Notes: generated by a model not told the origin, from the sequence alone. 64,000 bases of DNA from Pseudomonas sp. BP8 (GCF_017875955.1 NZ_JAGINK010000001.1:1402001-1466000); one strand, 5' to 3'. Positions 1-11,387 are shown, numbered from the stretch's first letter. Numbers and translations are program-made.

Positions 1-9
1 CCGGCTAGC

Positions 10-561
10 ATGCCTGCAAATATGGCTAAGTGCCAGTGCCGGATATCAAGGGGCGATTGGGGTGTCTGTCGGGGGCGGTTCGGCAAGCCCCTGCAACCTG
101 TGCGAGAATGCGCGCCGCTTCAATGTCAACGCTTCTGGAGATGTACGGTTTTGGTTACCCACTATTCCACCAATGGCCTCGATTCCGCCTGCGGGCGCAG
201 CAGTCAGACCCTGGTCAGCACTGTCGTGGCCGATGACGTATCCTGCAAGTCTTGCCAGCGCTCGCTGGTCAAGCCGGACGCTGCAGCCGCGGTGCGCAAG
301 AGTCCGTCGCTGGCCGAGCTGCGCAAGTCGGCCAAAGGGCCTGTCGAGCGTGTTGCCGTTGCTGCTGTGGCCCCTGCGGCCAGGCCGGCGGTGAAGTTCG
401 CAGACAAACCTGCGCCGAGCGCGGTTGCTGTTAGCACGCCTGCTGCCCAGCCCGTCCAGGTCGCTGGCTTCAATGCCAAGGCCGCCTGGGCTGCGCGCCT
501 GGCCGAGCAGGCGGGCAATCGCCTGCCGCGTGGCAAACAAGCAAAACAGCGCCGCGTTTGA
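10..561 (+). CDS. Hypothetical small Cys-containing protein
   Basis: I do not recognise a named family. The frame encodes a central segment with FWRCTVLVTHYSTNG, then ACGRSS, then VSCKSCQRSL. This spacing of Cys and His suggests a small zinc-ribbon-like fold (inference). The C-terminal half is Ala/Pro/Lys-rich and probably disordered, ending in a basic tail (KQAKQRRV). The start is uncertain: ATG at 10, ATG at 22 and GTG at 100 are all in frame, and the frame is open to the left edge, so it could begin outside the window. The residues before about 30 look less protein-like, which favours a later start. It stands alone upstream of ettA. A 239-bp gap follows in which I see no gene. Confidence 0.55.
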   Translation: MPANMAKCQCRISRGDWGVCRGRFGKPLQPVRECAPLQCQRFWRCTVLVTHYSTNGLDSACGRSSQTLVSTVVADDVSCKSCQRSLVKPDAAAAVRKSPSLAELRKSAKGPVERVAVAAVAPAARPAVKFADKPAPSAVAVSTPAAQPVQVAGFNAKAAWAARLAEQAGNRLPRGKQAKQRRV

Positions 562-800
562 GGCGTTCGCTTGATGACGTCAGCATCTGCACAGGGTCCG
601 CGATGCGGGCCTGGCAGCTTGCCTGAGGCCAGACGTCAGCCTGCCGACCGGTATCGATCCGGTCCGCCATCCGGCCATCTGTATAACGCCCCGACTTGGC
701 GTAGAATGGTCGACTTTGTTCAACACCCCGTAAACACATCCCCCTGGCACCAGTCAGGTCGTACGTCGATGTCTTTACCTATCTATTAGAGGGCTTGGTT

Positions 801-2468
<1,668 letters not shown>

Positions 2469-2489
2469 TACGCCACTAGCTGCACAACA

Positions 2490-2516
2490 ATGGGGCCCTT
2501 CGCGGCCCCATTTTTG
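2490..2516 (+). terminator. Rho-independent terminator after ettA
   Basis: Stem GGGGCC/GGCCCC (2492-2497 with 2504-2509), short loop, and a run of five T at 2511-2515. It lies 22 bases after the ettA stop. Confidence 0.85.
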
Positions 2517-2697
2517 TGCCTGTGATCAGGCAGTTGTGGCTTCTTCGCGGGGAAAAGAACGGTTCAAGTTGTATACATTTATATAAAACGCACCAAATAA
2601 TTTCAAAAAAACGACATTCTGCCCTGTTCCAGTGCGAGTGCTTCTTGATAGAGTCGAAAAAAACCAATAAGTCCAACTCTCTCTTGGTGAGCTGTCT

Positions 2698-4038
2698 ATG
2701 TTCGAATCTGTCGACGATTTCCTCGCGCGTCTTAAGCAACGCGACCCAGTCCAACCAGAATTCCACCAGGCGGTGGAAGAGGTCCTGCGCAGTCTGTGGC
2801 CGTTCCTCGAAGCCAACCCTCATTACCTGCAAGCCGGTATTCTGGAGCGCATCGTCGAGCCGGAACGCGCCGTCCTGTTCCGCGTCTCTTGGGTCGATGA
2901 CCAGGGCAAGGTGCAGGTCAACCGCGGCTACCGGATTCAGATGAACAGCGCCATCGGCCCGTACAAGGGCGGCTTGCGTTTCCATCGTTCGGTGAACCTC
3001 AGCGTGCTGAAGTTCCTCGCCTTCGAACAGACCTTCAAGAACTCCCTGACCTCGCTGCCCATGGGCGGCGGCAAGGGCGGTTCGGACTTCGATCCGAAGG
3101 GCAAGAGCGACGCTGAAGTCATGCGTTTCTGCCAGGCGTTCATGAGCGAGCTGTACCGCCACATCGGTGCCGACGTCGACGTCCCGGCTGGTGACATTGG
3201 CGTGGGCGCGCGCGAGATCGGCTTCATGTTCGGCCAGTACAAGCGCCTGGCCAACCAGTTCACCTCGGTGCTGACCGGCAAGGGCATGAACTACGGCGGC
3301 AGCTTGATTCGTCCGGAAGCCACCGGCTACGGCTGCGTGTACTTCGCTGAAGAGATGCTCAAGCGCAAGGGCCTGCGCATCGACGGTCGCCGCGTGGCGA
3401 TCTCCGGCTCCGGCAACGTTGCCCAGTATGCGGCGCGCAAGGTCATGGACCTGGGCGGCAAGGTCATCTCGCTGTCCGACTCCGAAGGCACGTTGTTCTG
3501 CGAAGCCGGCCTGAACGATGCGCAGTGGGATGCGTTGATGGAGCTGAAGAACGTCAAGCGCGGTCGCATCAGCGAGTTGGCCGAGCAGTTTGGCCTGGAG
3601 TTCCGCAAGGGCCAGACCCCATGGACCCTGGCCTGCGACATCGCCCTGCCATGCGCGACGCAAAACGAGCTGAACGCTGAAGACGCCCACGTCCTGTTGC
3701 GCAATGGCTGCTTGTGCGTGGCCGAAGGCGCCAACATGCCGACCACCCTCGAGGCTGTGGATATCTTCATTGACGCGGGCATCCTCTACGCGCCGGGCAA
3801 GGCCTCCAACGCCGGTGGCGTTGCGGTCAGTGGTCTGGAGATGTCGCAGAACGCCATGCGCCTGCTGTGGACGGCCGGTGAAGTAGACAGCAAGCTGCAC
3901 AACATCATGCAGTCGATCCACCATGCCTGCGTGCACTACGGTGAAGAAGCCGACGGCAGCGTCAACTACGTCAAGGGCGCGAACATCGCCGGCTTCGTCA
4001 AGGTTGCCGATGCCATGCTGGCGCAAGGCGTGGTTTAA
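2698..4038 (+). CDS. gdhA: NADP-specific glutamate dehydrogenase
   Basis: Catalyses reductive amination of 2-oxoglutarate to glutamate using NADPH; cytosolic hexamer, ammonium assimilation. The 446-residue length is typical of the family. The glutamate-binding region PMGGGKGGSDFDPKGKSD is present near residues 120-137, preceded by RIQMNSAIGPYKGGLRF. The Rossmann-type domain has RVAISGSGNVAQYAA near residues 235-250. The ATG at 2698 follows GGTGAG. The upstream 180 bases contain an unusually AT-rich stretch (about 2565-2615) including a GTATAC palindrome, a plausible promoter/regulatory zone. Downstream lies the 129-bp REP array rather than an obvious T-tract terminator. Confidence 0.97.
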   Translation: MFESVDDFLARLKQRDPVQPEFHQAVEEVLRSLWPFLEANPHYLQAGILERIVEPERAVLFRVSWVDDQGKVQVNRGYRIQMNSAIGPYKGGLRFHRSVNLSVLKFLAFEQTFKNSLTSLPMGGGKGGSDFDPKGKSDAEVMRFCQAFMSELYRHIGADVDVPAGDIGVGAREIGFMFGQYKRLANQFTSVLTGKGMNYGGSLIRPEATGYGCVYFAEEMLKRKGLRIDGRRVAISGSGNVAQYAARKVMDLGGKVISLSDSEGTLFCEAGLNDAQWDALMELKNVKRGRISELAEQFGLEFRKGQTPWTLACDIALPCATQNELNAEDAHVLLRNGCLCVAEGANMPTTLEAVDIFIDAGILYAPGKASNAGGVAVSGLEMSQNAMRLLWTAGEVDSKLHNIMQSIHHACVHYGEEADGSVNYVKGANIAGFVKVADAMLAQGVV

Positions 4039-4100
4039 CGCGCGGGGTTGAGCCGGTTGGGGCTGCTCTGCAGCCCATTCGCGGCACTCGCCCCCGGAGG

Positions 4101-5134
4101 TCAGCCCAGCCTTTGTGGTGGATGGCACCGGCTCTGCCGGTTTCGCGGGTCAAGCCCGCTCCTACAGTTACAGCGCTGATCTTGAAAACGGCGCTATCCC
4201 TGTAGGAGCGGGCTTGCCCCGCGAAGAGGCCAGCCCAGCCATCGTGGTGGATGGCACCGGCTCTGCCGGTTTCGCGGGTCAAGCCCGCGCCTACAGTTGC
4301 AGTGCTGATCCTGAAAACGGCGCTATCCCTGTAGGAGCGGGCTTGCCCCGCGAAGAGGCCAGCCCAGCCATTGTGATGGATGGCACCGGCTTTGCCGGTT
4401 TCGCGGGTCAAGCCCGCTACAGGTACAGCGCTGATCCTGAAAATGGCGCTATCCCTGTAGGAGCGGGCTTGCCCCGCGAAGAGGCCAGCCCAGCCTTTGT
4501 GGTGGATGGCACCGGCTTTGCCGGTTTCGCGGGTCAAGCCCGCTCCTACAGGTACAGCGCTGATCTTGAAAACGGCGCTATCCCTGTAGGAGCGGGCTTG
4601 TCCCGCGAAGAGGCCAGCCCAGCCATCGTGGTGGATGGCACCGGCTCTGCCGGTTTCGCGGGTCAAGCCCGCTCCTACAGGTACAGCGCTGATCCTGAAA
4701 CGGCGCTATCCCTGTAGGAGCGGGCTTGTCCCGCGAAGAGGCCAGCCCAGCCATCGTGGTGGATGGCACCGGCTCTGCCGGTTTCGCGGGTCAAGCCCGC
4801 TCCTACAGGTACAGCGCTGATCCTGAAAATGGCGCTATCCCTGTAGGAGCGGGCTTGCCCCGCGAAGAGGCCAGCCCAGCCTTTGTGGTGGATGGCACCG
4901 GCTTTGCCGGTTTCGCGGGTCAAGCCCGCTCCTACAGGTACAGCGCTGATCCTGAAAACGGCGCTATCCCTGTAGGAGCGGGCTTGCCCCGCGAAGAGGC
5001 CAGCCCAGCCATCGTGGTGGATGGCACCGGCTCTGCCGGTTTCGCGGGTCAAGCCCGCTCCTACAGTTACAGCGCTGATCCTGAAAACGGCGCTATCCCT
5101 GTAGGAGCGGGCTTGCCCCGCGAAGAGGCCAGCC
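4101..5134 (+). repeat. Tandem array of eight 129-bp paired-REP (BIME) units
   Basis: The motif TGTAGGAGCGGGCTTG starts at 4200, 4329, 4456, 4585, 4713, 4842, 4971 and 5100 (each within one base). Spacing is 129 bases except one 126-base and one 128-base unit. Each unit has a forward REP (GTAGGAGCGGGCTTGCCCCG) and an inverted copy (CGCGGGTCAAGCCCGCTCCT), joined by a GATGGCACCGGCTCTGCCGG segment that is itself palindromic. Units differ by a few substitutions (ATCGTGG or TTTGTGG; CTCTGCC or CTTTGCC; CTTGAAAA or CCTGAAAA). The array fills the space between the convergent 3' ends of gdhA and the DUF4105 gene. Long ORFs through it on both strands are by-products of the 43-codon period. Confidence 0.95.
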
Positions 5135-5143
5135 CAGGCACGC

Positions 5144-6997
5144 TCAATAGTGATACCACTTCAACTCCAGCATCACTTCATTCTGCGCCGTCGCCAGATG
5201 GCTGAACTCGCGCTTGGCACTTAACCGCAAGCCCAGGTCCTGGCTGATCTCCCACTGCTGATTCAGGCTGACGCTGCGCCGTACCTCGCCATTGGTGAAG
5301 TAGTCGCCCTTGGCCTCCAGGGTCATGTTGCCCAATCCATTGCGCCACAACAGCCCGCCATTGAAGCCCGCCGCTGGCGCGACGAACTGGGCGAAGTCAT
5401 TGTGATGTTCGACCCGCACGGTGCCGAGGGCAAACCCGAGCAAGCCATCGGCCAACTGCCAGGTGCCGCCGGCGCCGCCGTTCACATGGCTCACCAGCAC
5501 CTCGTCATCATGCTTGCCCGGCACCCGCTCGAGCCCGCCTGCAACTTGCCACGACAGTGGCTTGAGCAGGTCGTTACGCGGTGTCAGCGAGCGAATGGTC
5601 GCCAGGTCCAGGCGCTGCACCTGCCAATCGTTGCCTTCGTACTGGCGCAGTTTGAGCTGAAGGATTTCGATCTGCGCCCCCAGCGGGAAACCATAGGCGT
5701 TGTCGTTGAGGTCGTGATAGGCCATGCGCAGGCCGTACTCGGCATAGGCGCGGTCGTCACGGGTGCCGACCCCGAGTTGCCAGGTACGCGACTGATGGCC
5801 GTTTTCCGGCAGCCCTGGGCGTTCGATCTCCAGCGGCGGCGGCGGATTGCGGTTGATCGCCCGGAGCAGCTCGAAACTGCGCTTGGCCTGCGCCGGGTCG
5901 CGCACCTGGCCGTTGGCGCGGTAGCGCTCCAGGCGGTAGGCGGCGTCCTGCACCAAGGCTTGGCGTGGGGCGGGCAGGGCGCCGAAATCGGCGCTCTGCA
6001 GGTGTCCGGTGTCGGCACTGAGAGCCAGCACCTGTTGTTTTTCCTGATGGTCCAGGGCGTCGGCGCGGGCGAGCAACTCGCGCTCGCGGGAGGGGCGGTA
6101 GCGCACACCCGAGACCAGCCCCGATTGTTTGACCGCCTTCACCGTGTCGGTGGGGATCGCGGTCAGCGGAAACTGCGACGTCAGGTCCAGGCCTGGCCGC
6201 GCCACCTGCAGCAACTCGAGCAGGCGGTAGGAGCAGTTTTCGTCAAAGAAGAAGTAATCGAACTGGATCTGCTTGAGTTCCCAGACATGTTCGACCATGC
6301 GCCCGGTCTCCTGCGGGGTCAGGTCCAGCTGGTATTCCCACAGGTCGCGGTTTTCCAGACTGCGGTATTCGGAGAGTTTTTCCTGATAGGGCATCAGCGC
6401 GAACAGCCCCGGGTAGCCGCCCATCAGGCCTTTCCAGGCGTACAGAATGCTGTTGTCGCTGCCTTCGATGTAGGCGCCGAAATTGATCGCGTAGCTGAGC
6501 AGCGTGGTGTCGTCGTCGCGGGTCTTGGCCTGGTCGATGCGCAGCAGGGTGTGGCCGAACATCGACGACGGGCTGTTCAGGTAGGCCGCCGGAAAGATCA
6601 GCACCGCACTGTGCGGGTCGACCGATTGGTACCACTGGCGGTACTCCGGGCAGTCCGGTTGTGGCAGGTCAGTCAGTGCGAGCTGCTCACGCAGCCAGCG
6701 GGTGCGTGCCGGGAACACGCATTGGGCGTGTTTGTCGCCCAGGCTTGCTGGCGCATACAGCGCTTGCAGCGTGGCTGCCAACTCGCGGTCTGGGTGGTGA
6801 CCGCCGTCTTCGGAGAGGAAGAAGTTGGTATCGTCGACATAGCTTCGCCAGCCGCCGAGCTTGCCGGTCTCGTAATGACCGAGGGCGATCCAGTAGGGCG
6901 TCGCCGCCAGCTGTTGCAGGCGTGCGGGGTCAACGTGGGGCGCAGCATGAAGCTGAGCGCTGACAAACAGCGCCAAAAGGGCAAGGCGTTTGAGCAT
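5144..6997 (-). CDS. Exported DUF4105-family protein
   Basis: Exported protein of unknown biochemical function. The N terminus MLKRLALLALFVSAQLHAA is a signal peptide with a likely cleavage after HAA. The body has the DUF4105 hallmarks: a LNSPSSMFGHTLLRID segment near residue 150, then DYFFFDENCSYRLLELLQVA near residue 245, with conserved His and Cys. This domain is also seen in the periplasmic part of some lipoprotein acyltransferases (family knowledge), but no membrane domain follows here. The C-terminal third is beta-rich and ends KWYHY, which might be an outer-membrane-type strand (inference). I chose ATG at 6997; TTG at 7006 is possible. Neither has a clear ribosome-binding site. A DUF3015-type gene lies 76 bases upstream on the same strand. 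Confidence 0.8.
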   Translation of the reverse strand: MLKRLALLALFVSAQLHAAPHVDPARLQQLAATPYWIALGHYETGKLGGWRSYVDDTNFFLSEDGGHHPDRELAATLQALYAPASLGDKHAQCVFPARTRWLREQLALTDLPQPDCPEYRQWYQSVDPHSAVLIFPAAYLNSPSSMFGHTLLRIDQAKTRDDDTTLLSYAINFGAYIEGSDNSILYAWKGLMGGYPGLFALMPYQEKLSEYRSLENRDLWEYQLDLTPQETGRMVEHVWELKQIQFDYFFFDENCSYRLLELLQVARPGLDLTSQFPLTAIPTDTVKAVKQSGLVSGVRYRPSRERELLARADALDHQEKQQVLALSADTGHLQSADFGALPAPRQALVQDAAYRLERYRANGQVRDPAQAKRSFELLRAINRNPPPPLEIERPGLPENGHQSRTWQLGVGTRDDRAYAEYGLRMAYHDLNDNAYGFPLGAQIEILQLKLRQYEGNDWQVQRLDLATIRSLTPRNDLLKPLSWQVAGGLERVPGKHDDEVLVSHVNGGAGGTWQLADGLLGFALGTVRVEHHNDFAQFVAPAAGFNGGLLWRNGLGNMTLEAKGDYFTNGEVRRSVSLNQQWEISQDLGLRLSAKREFSHLATAQNEVMLELKWYHY

Positions 6998-7073
6998 GTC
7001 GGGCAACTACGTCTGGATGATGCCGATAGTGGAGTGCCAATCCCGCCCCGGGAGGGGGCGGGAAGGGCCGGAC

Positions 7074-7562
7074 TCAAGCCTCGGTAGCGTACTTGGCCAG
7101 TTGCGGATCGCTCTTGAGCACCGCCAGGGTGTTGCTGTGCACGGTCTCGGCGGTGGCATCGGCGCTGTTGAAGATCTCACCGAAGTGCTGATGGGTGACC
7201 GCAGCAAAATGCGCGCGATCTTCAGGTGCTACGCCGAGGACCACGGCATAGGTGGTCAAGGCTTCGCCCTGGCCCTGCGCCATGTCTTCGGAAAGCTCGT
7301 TCATCATGCCGTTCATGGCGAACCAGGATTTGCCGCCGTAGGTCAGCGAAGCCTTGGTCGAGCAGCCGTTGGTGCCAGAGGTCATGCCGAATGTGGCGTT
7401 CCCAGAAGTGCCGTTGGTGGTGGATGCCAGGAAGTGAGCAGGAGTGCCACGCTGGCCTTCGAACAGCATGTTGCCCCAGCCGCAATTCGGTCCACCCGGC
7501 GCTTCGGCCATGGCATTGATCGAGATTGCGGTGAACAGAGTACCCAGAAGAATCCGTTTCAT
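7074..7562 (-). CDS. DUF3015-family exported protein
   Basis: Small secreted or periplasmic protein. ATG at 7562 gives a clean signal peptide (MKRILLGTLFTAISINAMAE, cleavage after AMA) and follows AAGAGAAC; the longer frame to 7637 adds an implausible N terminus. The mature part has conserved Cys (NCGWGNMLF, TNGCSTKASL), Gly-rich turns and an amphipathic C terminus. The family is common in Pseudomonas next to a DUF4105 gene, and no function is established that I know of. Its placement upstream on the same strand suggests co-expression with the DUF4105 gene. Confidence 0.8.
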   Translation of the reverse strand: MKRILLGTLFTAISINAMAEAPGGPNCGWGNMLFEGQRGTPAHFLASTTNGTSGNATFGMTSGTNGCSTKASLTYGGKSWFAMNGMMNELSEDMAQGQGEALTTYAVVLGVAPEDRAHFAAVTHQHFGEIFNSADATAETVHSNTLAVLKSDPQLAKYATEA

Positions 7563-7817
7563 AGCTTTGTTCTCTTTCTCAGTAGACGTACCAAGGTTCA
7601 GGGTTCTGGCAACGCCGTTGCCAGGTCGGGAAAGCAAACACGCCTACCCGCGCAAGGTTGGAGTTTAGGCATGATCCAAAGGTTGCGTGGCTTATTGCGA
7701 AAAATTGCATAGGTAATCGCTGAAGGGTACTGCGACATAAAGTCCCGCAGAGCCTTGCAAGGCGTGCTCAGGGAGCGCAAGAATGCCTCCATCGCCCCGC
7801 CGAAGTAAGGAAACCCA

Positions 7818-10256
7818 ATGCCCGATCCTGTCGCTGCGCGCCTGCGTCTTGCGCCTGAAGCCCTGACCCGGCGTTTTTCTCCTGAGCAGTTTGCCTTCTC
7901 TCATACCGACGATCTGGAGCCGTTTCGCGGTGTCCTGGGCCAGGAACGCGCTGTCGAGGCCCTGCAGTTCGGCGTGGCCATGCCGCGCCCTGGTTACAAC
8001 GTCTACGTCATGGGCGAGCCGGGCACCGGCCGCTTTTCCTTCGTCAAGCGCTACCTCAAGGCCGAGGGCAAGCGTCAACAGACCCCGGCCGACTGGGTCT
8101 ACGTCAACAATTTCGAAGACACCCGCGAACCGCGTGCACTGGAACTGCCTTCGGGTACCGCCAGTGCGTTCATCGCCGACATGGGCGGCCTGATCGATAA
8201 CTTGCTGGCGACCTTCCCGGCGGTGTTCGAGCACCCGTCCTACCAGCAGAAGAAGGGCGCCATCGACCGCGCCTTCAACCAGCGCTATGACAAGGCCCTG
8301 GACATCATCGAGCGTGCCTCGCTGGAAAAGGACGTCGCCCTCTACCGCGATGCCAGCAACGTCGCCTTCACGCCGATGAGCGACGGCAAGGCGCTGGACG
8401 AGGCCGAGTTCGCCCAGTTGCCTGAAGAAGTTCGCGAGCAGTTCCATGAGGACATCTCCTTCCTCGAAGAACGCCTCAACGAAGAGCTCGCCAGCCTGCC
8501 GCAGTGGAAGCGCGAGTCGAACAACCAGTTGCGCCAGCTCAACGAAGAAACCATCACCCTGGCCCTGCAGCCGCTGTTGGCGCCGTTGTCGGAGAAGTAC
8601 GCTGAAAACGCGGCGGTCTGCGCCTATTTGCAGTCCGTGCAGTTGAACCTGCTGCGCACCGTGGTCGAGCAACTGGTCGACGACAGCAAGACCGACGCCG
8701 TGGCGCGCAAGATGCTCGAAGAGCAGTACGCCCCGAGCCTGGTGGTCGGCCACCACAGCAGCGGCGGTGCGCCGGTGGTGTTCGAGCCGCACCCGACCTA
8801 CGACAACCTGTTTGGCCGCATCGAATACAGCACCGACCAGGGCGCGCTGTACACCTCTTACCAGCAGATGCGCCCAGGTGCGCTACACCGCGCCAACGGC
8901 GGTTTCCTGATTCTTGAAGCCGAGAAGATGCTCGGTGAGCCGTTCGTCTGGGACGGCCTCAAACGCGCCTTGCAGTCGCGCAAGTTGAAGATGGAGTCGC
9001 CCCTGGGCGAACTGGGCCGCGTTGCGACAGTGAGCCTCACGCCGCAGATGATCCCGCTCAACGTCAAACTGGTGATCATCGGCTCGCGCCAACTGTACTA
9101 CGCGTTGCAGGACCACGATTCGGACTTCCAGGAGATGTTCCGGGTGTTGGTCGACTTCGACGAAGACATGCCCATGCTCGACGAGAACCTGGAGCAGTTT
9201 GCCCAGTTGCTGCGTACCCGCACCAACGAAGAGGGCATGGCACCGCTGACCAGCGATGCGGTGGCGCGTCTGGCCACTTACAGTGCCCGTCTGGCCGAGA
9301 ACCAGTCACGCCTGTCGGCGCGCATTGGTGACCTGTTCCAACTGGTCAGCGAAGCCGATTTCATCCGCCAGCTGGCCAGCGAAGAGATGACCGACGCCGG
9401 TCACATCGAGCGTGCGCTGAAGGCCAAGGCCACCCGTACCGGGCGGGTCTCGCAGCGGGTACTCGACGACATGCTCGCCGGGATCATCCTGATCGACACC
9501 GAGGGTGCGGCGATCGGCAAGTGCAACGGCCTGACCGTGCTTGAGGTGGGTGACTCGGCGTTCGGCATGCCGGCGCGGATCTCGGCCACGGTCTACCCGG
9601 GCGGCAGCGGCATCGTCGACATCGAGCGTGAGGTCAACCTCGGCCAGCCGATCCACTCCAAGGGGGTGATGATCCTCACCGGTTACCTCGGCAGCCGCTA
9701 TGCCCAGGAATTCCCCCTGGCGATCTCTGCCAGCATCGCCCTGGAGCAGTCCTACGGTTACGTAGACGGTGATAGTGCATCGCTGGGCGAGGCCTGCACG
9801 CTGATTTCGGCGTTGTCGCGCACGCCACTCAAGCAGTGCTTTGCGATCACCGGTTCGATCAACCAGTTCGGCGAGGTGCAAGCGGTCGGGGGCGTCAACG
9901 AGAAGATCGAAGGCTTCTTCCGCCTGTGCGAGGCGCGTGGCCTGACCGGCGAGCAAGGGGTGATCATTCCCAAGGCCAACGTCGCCACGCTGATGCTCGA
10001 TGAGCGCGTCCTGCAGGCAGTGGAGTCGGGTCAGTTCAACGTCTATGCAGTCAGCCAGGCTGATGAAGCGCTGAGCCTGCTGGTCGGCGCCGACGCCGGT
10101 ACGCCGGATGAAAACGGTGAATTCCCGGAAGGCAGTGTCAATGCTCGGGTGGTAGAGCGCCTCAGTGAGATCGCCGAGATGATCAGCGAAGAAGACATCA
10201 AGGACGCCGAAAAGGAACGGCTCGAGGAAATGATCGCCCAAGCCAAACCGGCTTGA
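7818..10256 (+). CDS. Lon-like ATP-dependent protease (LonB/YcbZ-type)
   Basis: Soluble AAA+ protease of the Lon superfamily, 812 residues. The C-terminal S16 protease domain has the catalytic dyad Ser653 (GDSAS) and Lys696 (VNEKIEGFF), 43 residues apart as in Lon. The AAA+ part starts near residue 35. Its P-loop region reads GEPGTGRFS (66-74), so the usual Lys is Arg and the following Ser/Thr is Phe. A long helical insertion (about 150-290) is typical of this subfamily. Start ATG 7818 follows AAGGAAA. It is a monocistronic-looking unit. Substrates are unknown. It is not the main LonA, which has a different N-terminal domain. Confidence 0.88.
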   Translation: MPDPVAARLRLAPEALTRRFSPEQFAFSHTDDLEPFRGVLGQERAVEALQFGVAMPRPGYNVYVMGEPGTGRFSFVKRYLKAEGKRQQTPADWVYVNNFEDTREPRALELPSGTASAFIADMGGLIDNLLATFPAVFEHPSYQQKKGAIDRAFNQRYDKALDIIERASLEKDVALYRDASNVAFTPMSDGKALDEAEFAQLPEEVREQFHEDISFLEERLNEELASLPQWKRESNNQLRQLNEETITLALQPLLAPLSEKYAENAAVCAYLQSVQLNLLRTVVEQLVDDSKTDAVARKMLEEQYAPSLVVGHHSSGGAPVVFEPHPTYDNLFGRIEYSTDQGALYTSYQQMRPGALHRANGGFLILEAEKMLGEPFVWDGLKRALQSRKLKMESPLGELGRVATVSLTPQMIPLNVKLVIIGSRQLYYALQDHDSDFQEMFRVLVDFDEDMPMLDENLEQFAQLLRTRTNEEGMAPLTSDAVARLATYSARLAENQSRLSARIGDLFQLVSEADFIRQLASEEMTDAGHIERALKAKATRTGRVSQRVLDDMLAGIILIDTEGAAIGKCNGLTVLEVGDSAFGMPARISATVYPGGSGIVDIEREVNLGQPIHSKGVMILTGYLGSRYAQEFPLAISASIALEQSYGYVDGDSASLGEACTLISALSRTPLKQCFAITGSINQFGEVQAVGGVNEKIEGFFRLCEARGLTGEQGVIIPKANVATLMLDERVLQAVESGQFNVYAVSQADEALSLLVGADAGTPDENGEFPEGSVNARVVERLSEIAEMISEEDIKDAEKERLEEMIAQAKPA

Positions 10257-10419
10257 GTCAATAAATCGGCGCTAGCGGCCATGTGCTACCGTTCAGCGCC
10301 GGTTTTCCATCTTTTTCCGTTGATCCTCTATGCTGGAACTTATGGATCGCTACACCGTTCAGGATGGAAACAGCCTGCTGAATCGGGGCTGAACTGGGCT
10401 TTTCAGAGGGGACGCCGCC

Positions 10420-10758
10420 ATGCGCAACCTCAGCCTCACCCGCCAGTGCCTGGGCCTGGTGACCCGCATCGAATGCAGCATCCGTCCGCTGGCTGGCGAC
10501 AACGGCATGTGGACGCTACTGTTTGCCGCCGGCATGGCGGGCGAACAACCCTCGGCAATCAAGGCGCAGGGGCCATTCCATGGCCCTCTGGTGGCGGAAT
10601 CGGTGCTCAATGCCATCGTTGACAGCCTGACCTTGCATGGTTATCAGGTGTCGGAAGATCCGCAGATCTGGTGCCTGCACCTGCAGGGCCAGTTGCGCAA
10701 GATCAATGGCGAACGCTGTCGCAACCTGGGGGATTATCAGTTCCACCCGGAAACCTGA
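10420..10758 (+). CDS. Conserved hypothetical protein, 112 aa
   Basis: I do not recognise a characterised family. ATG at 10420 is preceded by GAGGGGAC. The protein begins [20 protein letters not shown] and contains [23 protein letters not shown] and a C-terminal [13 protein letters not shown] segment. No signal peptide or membrane segment is evident. Codon use matches the neighbours. It sits between the Lon-like protease and a UPF0114 gene on the same strand. The overlapping frame from 10281 is a shadow. Confidence 0.7.
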   Translation: MRNLSLTRQCLGLVTRIECSIRPLAGDNGMWTLLFAAGMAGEQPSAIKAQGPFHGPLVAESVLNAIVDSLTLHGYQVSEDPQIWCLHLQGQLRKINGERCRNLGDYQFHPET

Positions 10759-10898
10759 TTGGTCAATTGCGGACCCTGTGCGGTTCAGACACAAACTGTA
10801 TCCATACCTCCGGCAACCCACCGCAGGCTTTTGCTGTCACAGGTGGCTGGCTATACTCGCCCTCGCTTTTCCGCTCACCTGACGAGTCTCTATCCTCC

Positions 10899-11387
10899 AT
10901 GGAACGTATCCTCGAAAACGCGATGTACGCCTCGCGTTGGTTGCTTGCCCCTATCTACTTCGGCCTGTCCCTCGGCCTGCTGGCCCTGGCCTTGAAGTTC
11001 TTCCAGGAAGTTTTCCACGTCCTGCCCAACGTCTTCGCCCTCAGCGAGGCCGACCTGATCCTGGTCATCCTGTCGCTGATCGACATGTCGCTGGTCGGCG
11101 GCCTGCTGGTCATGGTGATGATCTCCGGCTATGAGAACTTCGTCTCGCAACTGGACATCGACGACAGCAAAGAAAAGCTCAGCTGGCTCGGCAAGATGGA
11201 CTCCACTTCGCTGAAGATGAAAGTCGCCGCCTCTATCGTGGCGATTTCCTCGATCCATCTGCTGCGGGTGTTCATGGATGCCCAGAACATCTCCACCGAT
11301 AAATTGATGTGGTACGTGATCATCCACATGACGTTTGTCATCTCGGCATTCGTGATGGGCTATCTGGACAAGCTGACCAAGCACTGA
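10899..11387 (+). CDS. UPF0114 (YqhA-type) inner-membrane protein
   Basis: 162-residue integral membrane protein of unknown function. The start [20 protein letters not shown] at 10899 is the family N terminus; the frame extends further upstream but without family-like sequence. Hydrophobic segments lie near residues 13-33, 50-75, 108-122 and 138-155, giving about four spans. The central loop [20 protein letters not shown] is highly characteristic of the family. It is likely a stand-alone gene. Confidence 0.88.
   Translation: MERILENAMYASRWLLAPIYFGLSLGLLALALKFFQEVFHVLPNVFALSEADLILVILSLIDMSLVGGLLVMVMISGYENFVSQLDIDDSKEKLSWLGKMDSTSLKMKVAASIVAISSIHLLRVFMDAQNISTDKLMWYVIIHMTFVISAFVMGYLDKLTKH

Noticed and set aside
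4101..5134. CRISPR array
   Set aside because: Units are 129 bases, contiguous, with no unique spacers and no cas genes.
3998..5205. Long repeat-containing ORFs on both strands (units of 43 residues, GAGLPREEASPA-type)
   Set aside because: They arise because the REP-pair repeat is 129 bases; both strands are open, the sequence is a known non-coding palindrome class and no start signals are seen.
10281..10622. Overlapping 113-aa ORF
   Set aside because: Conflicts with the 10420 gene, which has a good ribosome-binding site and better codon use.
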